In this document: positions 18,082 through 26,543 of the stretch, one piece after another
Position numbering within the stretch: position 1 is the stretch's first letter
Layout of the letters: every line of letters begins with the position of its first letter
From: Rhizobium terrae
Lineage (GTDB): Bacteria; Pseudomonadota; Alphaproteobacteria; Rhizobiales; Rhizobiaceae
Assembly: GCF_003425685.1 (NCBI RefSeq)
Contig: NZ_QJKM01000007.1
Location: 186,001 to 250,000 of the forward strand
Reading direction: 5' to 3'
Length of the DNA: 64,000 nucleotides
Notes under the pieces: model-generated
Seen by the model: the letters and a program-made list of their open reading frames with translations, nothing else
Told to the model about the DNA's origin: nothing
Databases searched by the model: none
Translations under genes and position numbers: made by a program

Positions 18082-18112
18082 AAGCCCTGCCGTTTTGCGG
18101 CAGGGCTTTTGC
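18082..18112. terminator. Terminator between the small-RNA locus and the M20 peptidase gene
   Basis: An 11-bp stem (AAGCCCTGCCG and its complement) with loop TTTTG is followed by TTTTGCATTTT on the plus strand. It lies 26 bp beyond the minus-strand peptidase stop and could serve both directions. Confidence 0.75.
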
Positions 18113-18137
18113 ATTTTAGACGTTGTCGTCCGGACGA

Positions 18138-19526
18138 TTATCCGGCGAGGGCCGCCATGATGCGCGCCCAGGAGCGGATGCCTTTGTGGAAAGACTTCAG
18201 GTCGTATTTCTCGTTCGGCGAATGCACCCGGTCGTCGCTGAGCCCGAAACCGACCAGCAAGGATTCCATGCCGAGCATGTTCTGGAAGTCGCCGACGATC
18301 GGAATGGAGCCGCCGATGCCGATGACGAGGGCCGGCTTCGGCCATTCGTCCGAAAGCGCGTCCTTCGCTTTGGTGAGAACGGGAGAATCATAGGCAAGCT
18401 GGATCGCCGGCGAGCCGCCGTGCTGAAGGAACTCGACGGAGCAGTCGGCCGGGATCTTCGACGTCACATAGGCGCGGAAATTCTCGCGAATCTTTTCCGG
18501 GTCCTGGTTGCCGACGAGGCGGAAGGATACTTTCGCAGAGGCCTTGGAGGCGATGACGGTCTTGAAGCCCTGGCCGGCATAACCGCCGCTGATGCCGTTG
18601 ATCTCGCAGGTGGGCCGCGCCCAGAGGAGTTCGAGCAGCGACCGGTCCCTTTCGCCGGCTAGTTCGGAAAGCCCCACTTCTCCCAGAAAATCGTTGCGGC
18701 CGGCGGTGAGGCTTTCCCAAGCCGCCTTGATGTTCGCCGGCGTCTCCTCGACACCATCGTAGAAGCCTTCGACCGTCACCCGGCCCGTCTCGTCGTGCAG
18801 GCCGGCGAGAACCTTCGAGAGGATCTGGATCGGGTTGGCGGCGGCACCCCCGTACATCCCGGAATGCAGGTCGCGGTTCGCGGCAGTGACGATGATCTCC
18901 TCTCCGACCAACCCGCGCAAGGAGGCGGTGATGGCCGGCGTATCCGCATCCCACATGCCGGTATCGCAGACGAGCGCGCAATCCGCCTTGAGTTCGGCCG
19001 CATTGGCTTCGAGGAAGGGTTTCAGCGACGGCGAGCCGGACTCTTCCTCGCCTTCGAACAGCACCGTGACGCGCACCGGCAACTTGCCATGCACATCCTT
19101 ATAGGCGCGGCAGGCTTCGACGAAGGTCAGAAGCTGGCCCTTGTCGTCGGAAGAGCCGCGGCCGGTGATGATCTTGCGGCCGTTACCGAGATCCTTGATC
19201 CTCGGGTCGAAGGGACCGTCTTCCCAGAGTTCGATCGGATCGACCGGCTGCACGTCGTAATGGCCGTAGAAAAGAACATGCGGAGCGTCCGGGCTTGGCC
19301 CCGGATGATGCCCGACGACCATGGGATGGCCCGTGGTATCGCGTACCGAAGCCTCGAAGCCGAGCGCCTTGAGATCGGTCGCCAGCCATTCCGCCGCCTC
19401 GCGGCAATAGGCCTTGAAGGCTGGATCGGTCGAGATGGACTTGATCCGCACCAGTTCGAAGAGGCGCTCGACGCTGGCATCGAGATTCTGATCGGCGCGG
19501 GAAAGGACGGAGGAAAGATCGGTCAT
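18138..19526 (-). CDS. M20/M25/M40 family metallopeptidase (dipeptidase)
   Basis: The product has 462 residues. The zinc-binding and catalytic motifs of family M20 are all present: HYDVQP (first zinc His and bridging Asp), GRGSSDDKGQ, FEGEEESGS with the catalytic Glu pair, and CDTGMWD. A dimerisation insert lies between the two catalytic halves. It probably cleaves dipeptides or similar amides in the cytoplasm, since no signal peptide is visible. Substrate is unknown. It stands alone, 166 bp from the marR gene. Confidence 0.92.
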   Translation of the reverse strand: MTDLSSVLSRADQNLDASVERLFELVRIKSISTDPAFKAYCREAAEWLATDLKALGFEASVRDTTGHPMVVGHHPGPSPDAPHVLFYGHYDVQPVDPIELWEDGPFDPRIKDLGNGRKIITGRGSSDDKGQLLTFVEACRAYKDVHGKLPVRVTVLFEGEEESGSPSLKPFLEANAAELKADCALVCDTGMWDADTPAITASLRGLVGEEIIVTAANRDLHSGMYGGAAANPIQILSKVLAGLHDETGRVTVEGFYDGVEETPANIKAAWESLTAGRNDFLGEVGLSELAGERDRSLLELLWARPTCEINGISGGYAGQGFKTVIASKASAKVSFRLVGNQDPEKIRENFRAYVTSKIPADCSVEFLQHGGSPAIQLAYDSPVLTKAKDALSDEWPKPALVIGIGGSIPIVGDFQNMLGMESLLVGFGLSDDRVHSPNEKYDLKSFHKGIRSWARIMAALAG

Positions 19527-19692
19527 GGAAACATCCTGAACTGAGACGAGCGACGGTACCTGGCTTTGGGAGGAAAGAGCTGGCTTCCCATCCGTAAACG
19601 GGATGCCAGATGGCGCCCGTCACCTTGTTAGCAAGCCTGGGCGGCGTTGAACACTTGAAATCGATCGGGGCAGAAAGCGGTGCCGCCGCGGC

Positions 19693-20124
19693 CTACAACT
19701 TGCGCGCGTTGTCGACGATCATCCGCATATATTCGATCATCAGCTCGCGTTCGAACCGGCGGAACCCTGAGAAAAGCGCCGCGTCGGCCTCCGCCGCCGC
19801 TTCCACGGCACGACCCTCGAGTTCGCGCCCGAGCGCCGTCAGCGTGATGATCTGGGCGCGCCGGTCGCTCGGATGGGGCGTCCGCTGGATAAGCCCGTCA
19901 CGCTCCATGCGCGACAGCGTGTTGGCGAGCGTCGCCTGCTCCACTTCCAGCTTGTCGAGAAGCTGTTTCTGGGTCAGCCCGTCCTCCTGCCAAAGCTCCA
20001 GCAGCACCGGAAATTGGCCGGGCGAGAAACCGAGCAGGGTGGCCCGCTTTTGCAGGGAGCGCGCAAAACCCTTGGCCAGCTGGCCTGCGAGATAGGTGGC
20101 CGAATGCGAGCGGTCGAATGCCAT
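19693..20124 (-). CDS. MarR family transcriptional regulator
   Basis: The 143-residue protein has the MarR winged helix. Recognition-region features are LTQKQLLDKLEVEQATLANT and the wing DGLIQRTPHPSDRRAQ, followed by the dimerisation helix (GFRRFERELMIEYMRMIVD). MarR proteins usually repress a neighbouring gene and are released by small aromatic ligands. No divergent target is obvious here. The start MAFDRSHSATYL at 20124 is chosen because GGAG lies about 10 nt upstream. The frame is open further up, to 20190, including a METEAM start with a badly spaced site. Confidence 0.9.
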   Translation of the reverse strand: MAFDRSHSATYLAGQLAKGFARSLQKRATLLGFSPGQFPVLLELWQEDGLTQKQLLDKLEVEQATLANTLSRMERDGLIQRTPHPSDRRAQIITLTALGRELEGRAVEAAAEADAALFSGFRRFERELMIEYMRMIVDNARKL

Positions 20125-20253
20125 GGCTTCGGTCTCCATCCTCCCTGCACGAGCCCTTTCGCGAGCGCTGCCCGCCAAGATATATCGCACGCCATGCTTT
20201 CGCCAAGCCTGTGCGAATCCGCGTGAAATGACAAGTCTTTCCGCAGCCGGGAC

Positions 20254-20402
20254 AATAAAAAACCGCCACGGCCGGGAGGGGACAGCCGTGGCGGTTCTGA
20301 TGGAGGGACAAAGGCCCGGAGAGGGGGATAGGCCTTTGTCCGGTCTGGTGCGGCGGGGGACAGGCCGGCTGCCAGACTGCGGCGTGATCAGTCGCCGGTA
20401 AG
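20254..20402 (-). ncRNA. Candidate small RNA with three C-rich hairpin loops
   Basis: Reading the minus strand, three hairpins occur in order. The first is GTCTGG/CCAGAC (20372-20377 with 20343-20348) with inner stem CGGC/GCCG and loop CTGTCCCCC. The second is ACAAAGGCC/GGCCTTTGT (20339-20331 with 20316-20308) and loop TATCCCCCTCTCCG. The third is a perfect 12-bp stem (20296-20285 with 20272-20261), loop TGTCCCCTCCCG, then TTTTATT as terminator. Loops complementary to purine-rich ribosome sites recall cuckoo RNAs. A -35 TTGAAA and -10 TATCTC with 17-base spacing place the start near 20402. It lies between marR and polA. Confidence 0.65.
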
Positions 20403-20551
20403 GGTGAGATATGAAGGCGAATGCGGCTTTTCAAGGAAGGCGTCTATTACAAATCAGTAACGTTCCGGTGAGATGCCGGAGACTGCCGGAAACGCGGCCG
20501 CAGCGAAGTTTTCGTGGACGGATCAAATGCCCCACGCTATTCCTTTGGCCC

Positions 20552-23542
20552 ATGAAAAAAGGCGATCATCTCTTCCTTGTCGACGGCTCCGGCTTCATCT
20601 TCCGTGCCTTCCATGCGCTGCCGCCGCTCACCCGCAAATCCGACGGTCTGCCGGTCGGCGCGGTCTCGGGTTTCTGCAACATGTTGTGGAAGCTCCTGAC
20701 CGATGCCCGCGATACGTCCGTCGGCGTCACGCCCAGCCATTTCGCGGTCATCTTCGATTATTCGGCAAAGACCTTCCGCAAGGACCTTTACGACGCCTAC
20801 AAGGCGAACCGCTCCGCCCCGCCGGAGGAACTCGTTCCGCAGTTCGGGCTGATCCGCCAGGCGACGCGCGCCTTCAACCTGCCCTGCATCGAGACGGAAG
20901 GTTTCGAAGCGGACGATATCATCGCCACCTACGCCCGGCAGGCTGAGGCGGCCGGTGCGGATGTCACTATCGTCTCGTCCGACAAGGACCTGATGCAGCT
21001 CGTGACGCCGAACGTCCACATGTACGACAGCATGAAGGACAAGCAGATCGGCATCCCGGACGTCATCGAGAAATGGGGCGTGCCGCCGGAAAAGATGATC
21101 GACCTGCAGGCCATGGTCGGCGATTCGGTCGACAACGTCCCCGGGATACCGGGCATCGGGCCGAAGACGGCCGCCCAGCTTCTGGAGGAGTTCGGTGATC
21201 TCGACACGCTGCTTGCCCGCGCCGGCGAAATCAAGCAGGTGAAGCGCCGCGAAAATATCGTCGCCAATGCCGATCTGGCACGGCTGTCGCGCCGGCTGGT
21301 GTCGCTGAGGACGGACGTACCGCTCGACCTGGATCTGGATGCCCTGGTGCTGGAGCCGCAGGACGGCCCGAAGTTGGTGGCTTTCCTGAAGGCGATGGAA
21401 TTCGGCACGCTGACCCGCCGCGTCGCATCCGCCTGCGATTGCGATGCCGAGACGATCGAGCCCGCCGTGGTGCAGGTCGAGTGGGGTGAAGCCGCTCGCG
21501 GCCCGGACCTCGACGCTGGCGTGGCCGCCCCGGTCGATACGGGCGAGCGCGCGGCCAAGGCGCCCGCCAGCCCCGCCAAGGCGCCGGTCGCCAAGGGTAC
21601 AGGAGAGGCTACGCCTGCGGATTTCGCCCGATCTCGTATCGAGGCCTTCGCCGGCGCAAAGCTCGATCCGAGTTGTTATGTGACGATTCGCGACATCGAG
21701 GTGCTGGACGACTGGATCAGATCCGCGCAGGAGACCGGCCTCGTCGCCTTCGATACCGAGACCACCTCGCTCGACCCGATGCAGGCCGAACTTGTGGGTT
21801 TTTCGCTGGCGCTGGCCGACAATACCGAAAACCCTTCGGGTCTTTCCGTGCGCGCTGCCTATGTGCCGCTGATCCACAAGACTGGTGTCGGCGACCTGCT
21901 CGGCGGCGGGCTTGCGGAGAACCAGATCCCGACCCGCGAGGCGCTCGCCCGCCTGAAGCCGCTGCTTGAGGATCCCTCGGTTCTGAAGATCGCCCAGAAC
22001 CTGAAATACGACTACCTGATCATGAAGCGCCACGGCATCAGGGTCGAGGGTTATGACGATACGATGCTGATGTCCTACGTGCTGGAAGCCGGCAAGGGCG
22101 CGCATGGCATGGATTCGCTTTCCGAGCGCTGGCTGAACCACAAGCCGATCGCTTTCAAGGACGTCGCCGGCAGCGGCAAGGCGGGCGTCACCTTCGATTA
22201 TGTCGATATCGACAAAGCGACGGCCTATGCGGCGGAGGATGCCGACGTGACGCTGCGCCTCTGGATGGTCCTGAAGCCGCAGCTTGCGGCAATTGGCCTG
22301 ACGCGCATTTACGAGCGGCTGGAGCGACCCATGGTCGAGGTTCTGGCGCGCATGGAGGAGCGCGGCATCACCATCGACCGGCAGATCCTGTCGCGGCTTT
22401 CCGGCGAACTCGCCCAGAAGGCAGCCGCCTTCGAGGACGAGATCTACGAGCTTGCCGGCGAAAAATTCACCATCGGCTCGCCGAAACAGCTCGGCGATAT
22501 CCTGTTCGGCAGGATGGGGCTGCCCGGCGGCGCCAAGACCAAGACCGGCCAGTGGTCGACCTCGGCCAGCGTGCTGGAAGACCTTGCCGCCGCCGGCCAT
22601 CCCCTGCCGCGCAAGATCGTCGACTGGCGCCAGCTGACCAAGCTGAAATCCACCTACACGGACGCGCTGCCGGGTTATGTCCATCCCGAGACGAAGCGGG
22701 TCCACACGTCCTATGCGCTCGCCTCGACGACGACCGGGCGTCTGTCGTCGTCCGAGCCGAACCTGCAGAACATTCCGATTCGCACCGCGGAAGGCCGCAA
22801 GATCCGCACCGCTTTCATTTCCATACCCGGCCACAAGCTGGTATCCGCCGATTACAGCCAGATCGAACTGCGCGTGCTCGCCCATGTGGCCGACATCCCA
22901 CAGCTCCGCCAGGCTTTTGCGGATGGCATCGACATCCATGCGATGACGGCGTCCGAAATGTTCGGCGTGCCGGTGGAAGGCATGCCGAGCGAGGTGCGCC
23001 GCCGCGCCAAGGCGATCAATTTCGGCATCATCTACGGTATCTCGGCCTTCGGCCTTGCCAACCAGCTGTCGATCGAGCGGTCGGAGGCGAGCGATTACAT
23101 CAAGAAATATTTCGAGCGGTTCCCGGGCATCCGCGACTATATGGAAAGCACCAAGAATTTTGCGCGCGAGAACGGTTACGTCGAGACGATTTTCGGCCGC
23201 CGGGCGCATTATCCGGAAATTAGGTCGTCCAACCCATCCGTGCGCGCCTTCAACGAACGCGCCTCGATCAACGCGCCGATCCAGGGGTCGGCCGCCGATA
23301 TCATCCGCCGCGCCATGGTGAAGATGGAGCCGGCGCTTGAAAAGGCCGGATTGAGCGAGAAGGCCCGCATGCTGCTGCAGGTCCACGACGAATTGATTTT
23401 CGAGGTCGAGGACGAGGAAATCGAGCGGATGCTGCCGGTGGTCATCTCGACCATGGAAGATGCGGCCATGCCGGCCATTTCCATGAAGGTGCCGCTCAAA
23501 GTGGATGCCCGCGCCGCCAGCAACTGGGACGAGGCACACTGA
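20552..23542 (+). CDS. polA: DNA polymerase I
   Basis: The product has 996 residues and three domains. Residues 1-290 are the 5'-3' exonuclease (LFLVDGSGFIFRAFHAL; SSDKDLMQLV). An Ala/Pro-rich linker follows near residues 330-370. The 3'-5' exonuclease (about 385-590) keeps its acidic residues (FDTETTSLD, YAAEDADVTLR), so proofreading is intact. The polymerase has motif A DYSQIELR near 767, motif B RRAKAINFGIIYG near 816 and motif C VHDEL near 943. It fills gaps and removes RNA primers. ATG 20552 gives the family N-terminus; its ribosome site is weak. Confidence 0.97.
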   Translation: MKKGDHLFLVDGSGFIFRAFHALPPLTRKSDGLPVGAVSGFCNMLWKLLTDARDTSVGVTPSHFAVIFDYSAKTFRKDLYDAYKANRSAPPEELVPQFGLIRQATRAFNLPCIETEGFEADDIIATYARQAEAAGADVTIVSSDKDLMQLVTPNVHMYDSMKDKQIGIPDVIEKWGVPPEKMIDLQAMVGDSVDNVPGIPGIGPKTAAQLLEEFGDLDTLLARAGEIKQVKRRENIVANADLARLSRRLVSLRTDVPLDLDLDALVLEPQDGPKLVAFLKAMEFGTLTRRVASACDCDAETIEPAVVQVEWGEAARGPDLDAGVAAPVDTGERAAKAPASPAKAPVAKGTGEATPADFARSRIEAFAGAKLDPSCYVTIRDIEVLDDWIRSAQETGLVAFDTETTSLDPMQAELVGFSLALADNTENPSGLSVRAAYVPLIHKTGVGDLLGGGLAENQIPTREALARLKPLLEDPSVLKIAQNLKYDYLIMKRHGIRVEGYDDTMLMSYVLEAGKGAHGMDSLSERWLNHKPIAFKDVAGSGKAGVTFDYVDIDKATAYAAEDADVTLRLWMVLKPQLAAIGLTRIYERLERPMVEVLARMEERGITIDRQILSRLSGELAQKAAAFEDEIYELAGEKFTIGSPKQLGDILFGRMGLPGGAKTKTGQWSTSASVLEDLAAAGHPLPRKIVDWRQLTKLKSTYTDALPGYVHPETKRVHTSYALASTTTGRLSSSEPNLQNIPIRTAEGRKIRTAFISIPGHKLVSADYSQIELRVLAHVADIPQLRQAFADGIDIHAMTASEMFGVPVEGMPSEVRRRAKAINFGIIYGISAFGLANQLSIERSEASDYIKKYFERFPGIRDYMESTKNFARENGYVETIFGRRAHYPEIRSSNPSVRAFNERASINAPIQGSAADIIRRAMVKMEPALEKAGLSEKARMLLQVHDELIFEVEDEEIERMLPVVISTMEDAAMPAISMKVPLKVDARAASNWDEAH

Positions 23543-23557
23543 GCATCGGCCCGAGCG

Positions 23558-23860
23558 TCAATGCGCGACTGACGAGTTCGGATAAAGCGAAAGAAGCGCG
23601 GTCGAGAGAAGCTCGTCTGCGTAGCTGCAGGCGGAAAGCCGTGCTTCCTCCTCCATGCCCATTTCGTCGCATCGGTGGCGGACCGTTTCCAGGATCAGCG
23701 TCGCTATGCCCTTGGCATCTTCCACATCGGCATTCTCTGACATGTCCATCGCGAGCGCCAGCGCTGTCATGGACACGATCTCGAGCACGACGACGCGTGC
23801 CTCGATATCGGTTGCCGCGGCCTCGATCCGTTCTCCGTCGCGTCGGTTGGTCTGGTTCAT
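23558..23860 (-). CDS. Helical protein of unknown function
   Basis: The product has 100 residues, all predicted helical (ARVVVLEIVSMTALALAMDM, GIATLILETVRHRCDEMG). There is no signal peptide; the hydrophobic positions look like a buried core rather than a membrane span. I recognise no family. ATG 23860 has AAGGACAGG upstream and begins MNQTNRRDGERIEAA. The frame is open to 23977, but that extension is in an AT-richer non-coding stretch. It is convergent with polA, 15 bp apart. Confidence 0.65.
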   Translation of the reverse strand: MNQTNRRDGERIEAAATDIEARVVVLEIVSMTALALAMDMSENADVEDAKGIATLILETVRHRCDEMGMEEEARLSACSYADELLSTALLSLYPNSSVAH

Positions 23861-23942
23861 GACCTGTCCTTTTCCAATATAAGAAAAGGCAAATAGAGCC
23901 CGCATTGTAACTTTAAAGCGTAACGCGATAGATTTCGACTGA

Positions 23943-24527
23943 TCAGGGCCTGGCGGACAGGCAGCCGGAAAGCGCATCGACCATGGCTTTGCCGGCTTCT
24001 TCTATCGAGCCGCTGTTGTCGATCGTCACAACCTTGTAGCCGTCTTCGATGCTGAGCGAACTACGTTGCAGCCGGCGGAGAATTTCTTCCCGTGACTCCC
24101 GTCCGCGCGCTTCGAGGCGTGCGGCGAGAACGTCGAGGCTGGCGGTCACGTTGATGACGACCAGCGAAGGAAAGGCCGCCCTGAACCGGTTAAGCGCCGA
24201 GCGGGAGCCGTTGGCGATCACCAGCCTGCCGTCCGCGACGGCGTCCCGGGTTTCGTCCGGAATGCCGTAACGCAGCCCGTGCGCCCCCCAGGAGACCGCG
24301 AAACGGCCGGCCTTTTCGAGCGCCTCGAACTCCGCCTCGGAAACGCCGTCATGGTCTTCGCCGCCGGCTGCGGCATCGCGCGTGATCACCCGGCGCACGA
24401 AGACGACATCCTCGCGGCCCTCGAAAAAGCGGGCGGCATGGGCCATCAGCGTATCCTTGCCGGCGCCGCTTGGGCCGACGACGGCCACCATGCAGCCCTG
24501 GTGTCCCTCTGCCGGAGCGGTATCCAT
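23943..24527 (-). CDS. phnN: Ribose 1,5-bisphosphate phosphokinase
   Basis: PhnN phosphorylates ribose 1,5-bisphosphate to PRPP, the last step of the carbon-phosphorus lyase pathway. The 194-residue protein has a guanylate-kinase-like P-loop (GPSGAGKDT) near residue 20, followed by FVRRVITRDAAAGGEDH and the lid FAVSWGAHGLRYGIP. ATG 24527 is one base after the phnM stop, so translation is coupled. The open frame continues to 24758, but that would overlap phnM deeply. It is the last gene of the phn cluster. Confidence 0.95.
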   Translation of the reverse strand: MDTAPAEGHQGCMVAVVGPSGAGKDTLMAHAARFFEGREDVVFVRRVITRDAAAGGEDHDGVSEAEFEALEKAGRFAVSWGAHGLRYGIPDETRDAVADGRLVIANGSRSALNRFRAAFPSLVVINVTASLDVLAARLEARGRESREEILRRLQRSSLSIEDGYKVVTIDNSGSIEEAGKAMVDALSGCLSARP

Positions 24528-24528
24528 A

Positions 24529-25665
24529 TCAGGCCACCCGCCGGCCTTCACGCCAGACCGCGCGGGCGACCGGTACACCCTCGACGCGATGGACGCGAAC
24601 GAGATCGGCACGCAGCCCGACGGCGACCCGGCCGCGGTCGTCGAGACCGACGGTGCGGGCTGGCGTCGAGGTGACCATGGCAAGCGCTCTCGGCAGCGAA
24701 ATGCCGTCGACATCGTCGGCGAGCACGAAGGGCGCGTGCAGCAGGCTGAGCGGAACATAATCCGAGGAAAGCACGTCGAGCACGCCGCGAGCGGCGAGAT
24801 CGCGGGCGGCGATGTTGCCGGAATGGGATTTGCCGCGCACGATGTTCGGTGCGCCCATCAGAACGCTCATGCCGGCCTCGTGAGAGGCCTTGGCAGCGTC
24901 GAAACTGGTCGGGAATTCCGCCAGCCGCACGCCGTTCCCGATCGCTTCGTCCACATGCGCGAGCGTCGCGTCGTCATGGCTCGCCACCGTGATGCCCCGT
25001 TCGGCACAGACCGTGGAGATCGCGGCGCGGTTTGGGGGCGAATTGCGGGCGGATTCACCCTGGCGCCTGGCGACAAAGGCCGCGAAGGCCTGGTCGCTCA
25101 GGCCGCGCTTCGTTTTGTAGTAGAGCGTGTACTGATCCATGGTCTGGAACTGCCGCTGACCGGGTGCATGGTCCATCAACGAAACCAGCCGCACATGCGG
25201 ATCGTTTTCGAAATCGGCGAAATGCTCCAGACAGTTGTCGGCCGAGACTTCGCAGCGCAGGTGCAGGAAATGCTCGGAGCGCAGGCGGCCCTGGCGGGCC
25301 GCAGCCTCGATGGCGTCGGCCATGGCGCGCATTTCGCCGTTCTCGAAACCGCCGTCCTCGTCGGCGCCCATCCGCAGGCAATCGAACACCGTGGTAATGC
25401 CGGAGCTTGCCACCTGGGCGTCATGAGCCTGGATCGCCGCCGTGGTGTTCCAGCGTACGCCGGGACGCGGCGAATAGTGCTGCTCCAGGTGGTCGGTGTG
25501 CAGTTCGACCAGACCCGGAACCAGGTAATCCCCTTCGAAATCCTCGCCGGTGTAGACGCTGCCCTCGGAAATGTCGGCGATCTTGCCGTCACGGATCTGG
25601 ACGGAGCCGTGCATCACGCTGTCCTCCAGCACGATGCGGGCGTTGGTGAAGACGAGTTCGGTCAT
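24529..25665 (-). CDS. phnM: Alpha-D-ribose 1-methylphosphonate 5-triphosphate diphosphatase
   Basis: PhnM removes pyrophosphate from the ribosyl phosphonate triphosphate made by PhnGHIL, giving the PhnJ substrate. The 378-residue amidohydrolase-fold protein has the metal-binding LVELHTDHLEQHY near residue 55, the DCLRMGADEDGG loop and SHDDATLAHVDEA (metal His and Asp). DVLSSDYVPLSLL is the terminal conserved part. Length is normal. The start overlaps the DUF1045 stop by four bases (ATGA). Confidence 0.96.
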   Translation of the reverse strand: MTELVFTNARIVLEDSVMHGSVQIRDGKIADISEGSVYTGEDFEGDYLVPGLVELHTDHLEQHYSPRPGVRWNTTAAIQAHDAQVASSGITTVFDCLRMGADEDGGFENGEMRAMADAIEAAARQGRLRSEHFLHLRCEVSADNCLEHFADFENDPHVRLVSLMDHAPGQRQFQTMDQYTLYYKTKRGLSDQAFAAFVARRQGESARNSPPNRAAISTVCAERGITVASHDDATLAHVDEAIGNGVRLAEFPTSFDAAKASHEAGMSVLMGAPNIVRGKSHSGNIAARDLAARGVLDVLSSDYVPLSLLHAPFVLADDVDGISLPRALAMVTSTPARTVGLDDRGRVAVGLRADLVRVHRVEGVPVARAVWREGRRVA

Positions 25666-26375
25666 GATGCGGTCTTTCTGTTTGCGGCTGCCGGCGCGAA
25701 TGCGTGGCGGCTATGGGCGGTGAAGGGTGCGCCGCGTTCGGGTTCGATGAACAGTGCCAGCCCGTCGATGGTAAGCGGAATGCCGGTAAAGGCGGCGAAA
25801 CGGTGGTCGAGTTCGGCGCGCATGAAAGGTGCCTGTTCCGGCGGCACCTGGCCGGTGAGCGTCATGTGGAAACGGAACTCGTCCATGACGTAGGGATAGC
25901 CCCAGCGCTCGAGATTGGCGCGATGGGGCGCACTCAGCGTCTCCGGCTTGCGCCGGGCGATATCGGCTTCGGAAAGCGGCGCGCGGAAGGGCTCGAAATC
26001 TTCGACGATACGGGCTGCGAATTGCTGCAGATCGGGATAGACCCTGTCCGGCACGATTGCGAAGAAGCGGCCGAGCTGGCCGACGATGACGTTCGGGATA
26101 TCGAAAACAGGCGTCTCGTCCGCAAAGCGCTCGACAGCCGCGACCAGTTCCGCCTCGGTCCTGCCGGGCGCAAGTTCGAACGGTGCCTTCAGGGTTGCAT
26201 GGAAGGCGTAACGGCGCGGATCGGCGGTCAGGTCGTGAACCTGCTCCATCGAAAGACCGTCCACGTCAGGCGTCGGAAAGATCTTGCCCGAAAAGGCGTC
26301 GCGGCCGAGCCAATGCGCGGCCGCTTTCGTCAGCGGATGGTGTTCTGCGGGCGAAAAATAAAGAGCGTAGCGCAA
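25662..26375 (-). CDS. DUF1045 / 2H-phosphoesterase-like phosphonate operon protein
   Basis: The product has 237 residues and two H-x-T/S motifs, FHATLKAP near residue 60 and FHMTLTGQVP near residue 165. These are the hallmark of 2H phosphoesterases, which open cyclic phosphates. Family DUF1045 is found in phn clusters. The classical enzyme PhnP, which opens 5-phosphoribosyl 1,2-cyclic phosphate, is absent from this locus. This protein is therefore a good candidate replacement (inference). It is coupled to phnM by an ATGA overlap. Confidence 0.85.
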   Translation of the reverse strand: MRYALYFSPAEHHPLTKAAAHWLGRDAFSGKIFPTPDVDGLSMEQVHDLTADPRRYAFHATLKAPFELAPGRTEAELVAAVERFADETPVFDIPNVIVGQLGRFFAIVPDRVYPDLQQFAARIVEDFEPFRAPLSEADIARRKPETLSAPHRANLERWGYPYVMDEFRFHMTLTGQVPPEQAPFMRAELDHRFAAFTGIPLTIDGLALFIEPERGAPFTAHSRHAFAPAAANRKTAS

Positions 26376-26543
26376 GGCGGGATTCCGGAATCAGAAGAGG
26401 CCGGCGGCAGATTAGCCTGCTGCCGCGCCCCGAAACAGGACCTTCGGCTAAAAGATTTCCATGACAGAATGATGATGAAAACCCGGTTATTTGACCGGCC
26501 TTGACGGTTATTCCGAAACCCGCGGGCTGCTTTCAGTAGCCGG

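Noticed and set aside
17823..18119. 98-residue frame over the small-RNA candidate at 17975
   Set aside because: Cysteine/phenylalanine-rich translation without ribosome site, ending within a terminator hairpin; the RNA structure explains the region better.
20537..23539. 1000-residue open frame antisense to polA
   Set aside because: It has low-complexity His/Arg/Gly content without family motifs, whereas polA on the other strand has all its catalytic motifs.
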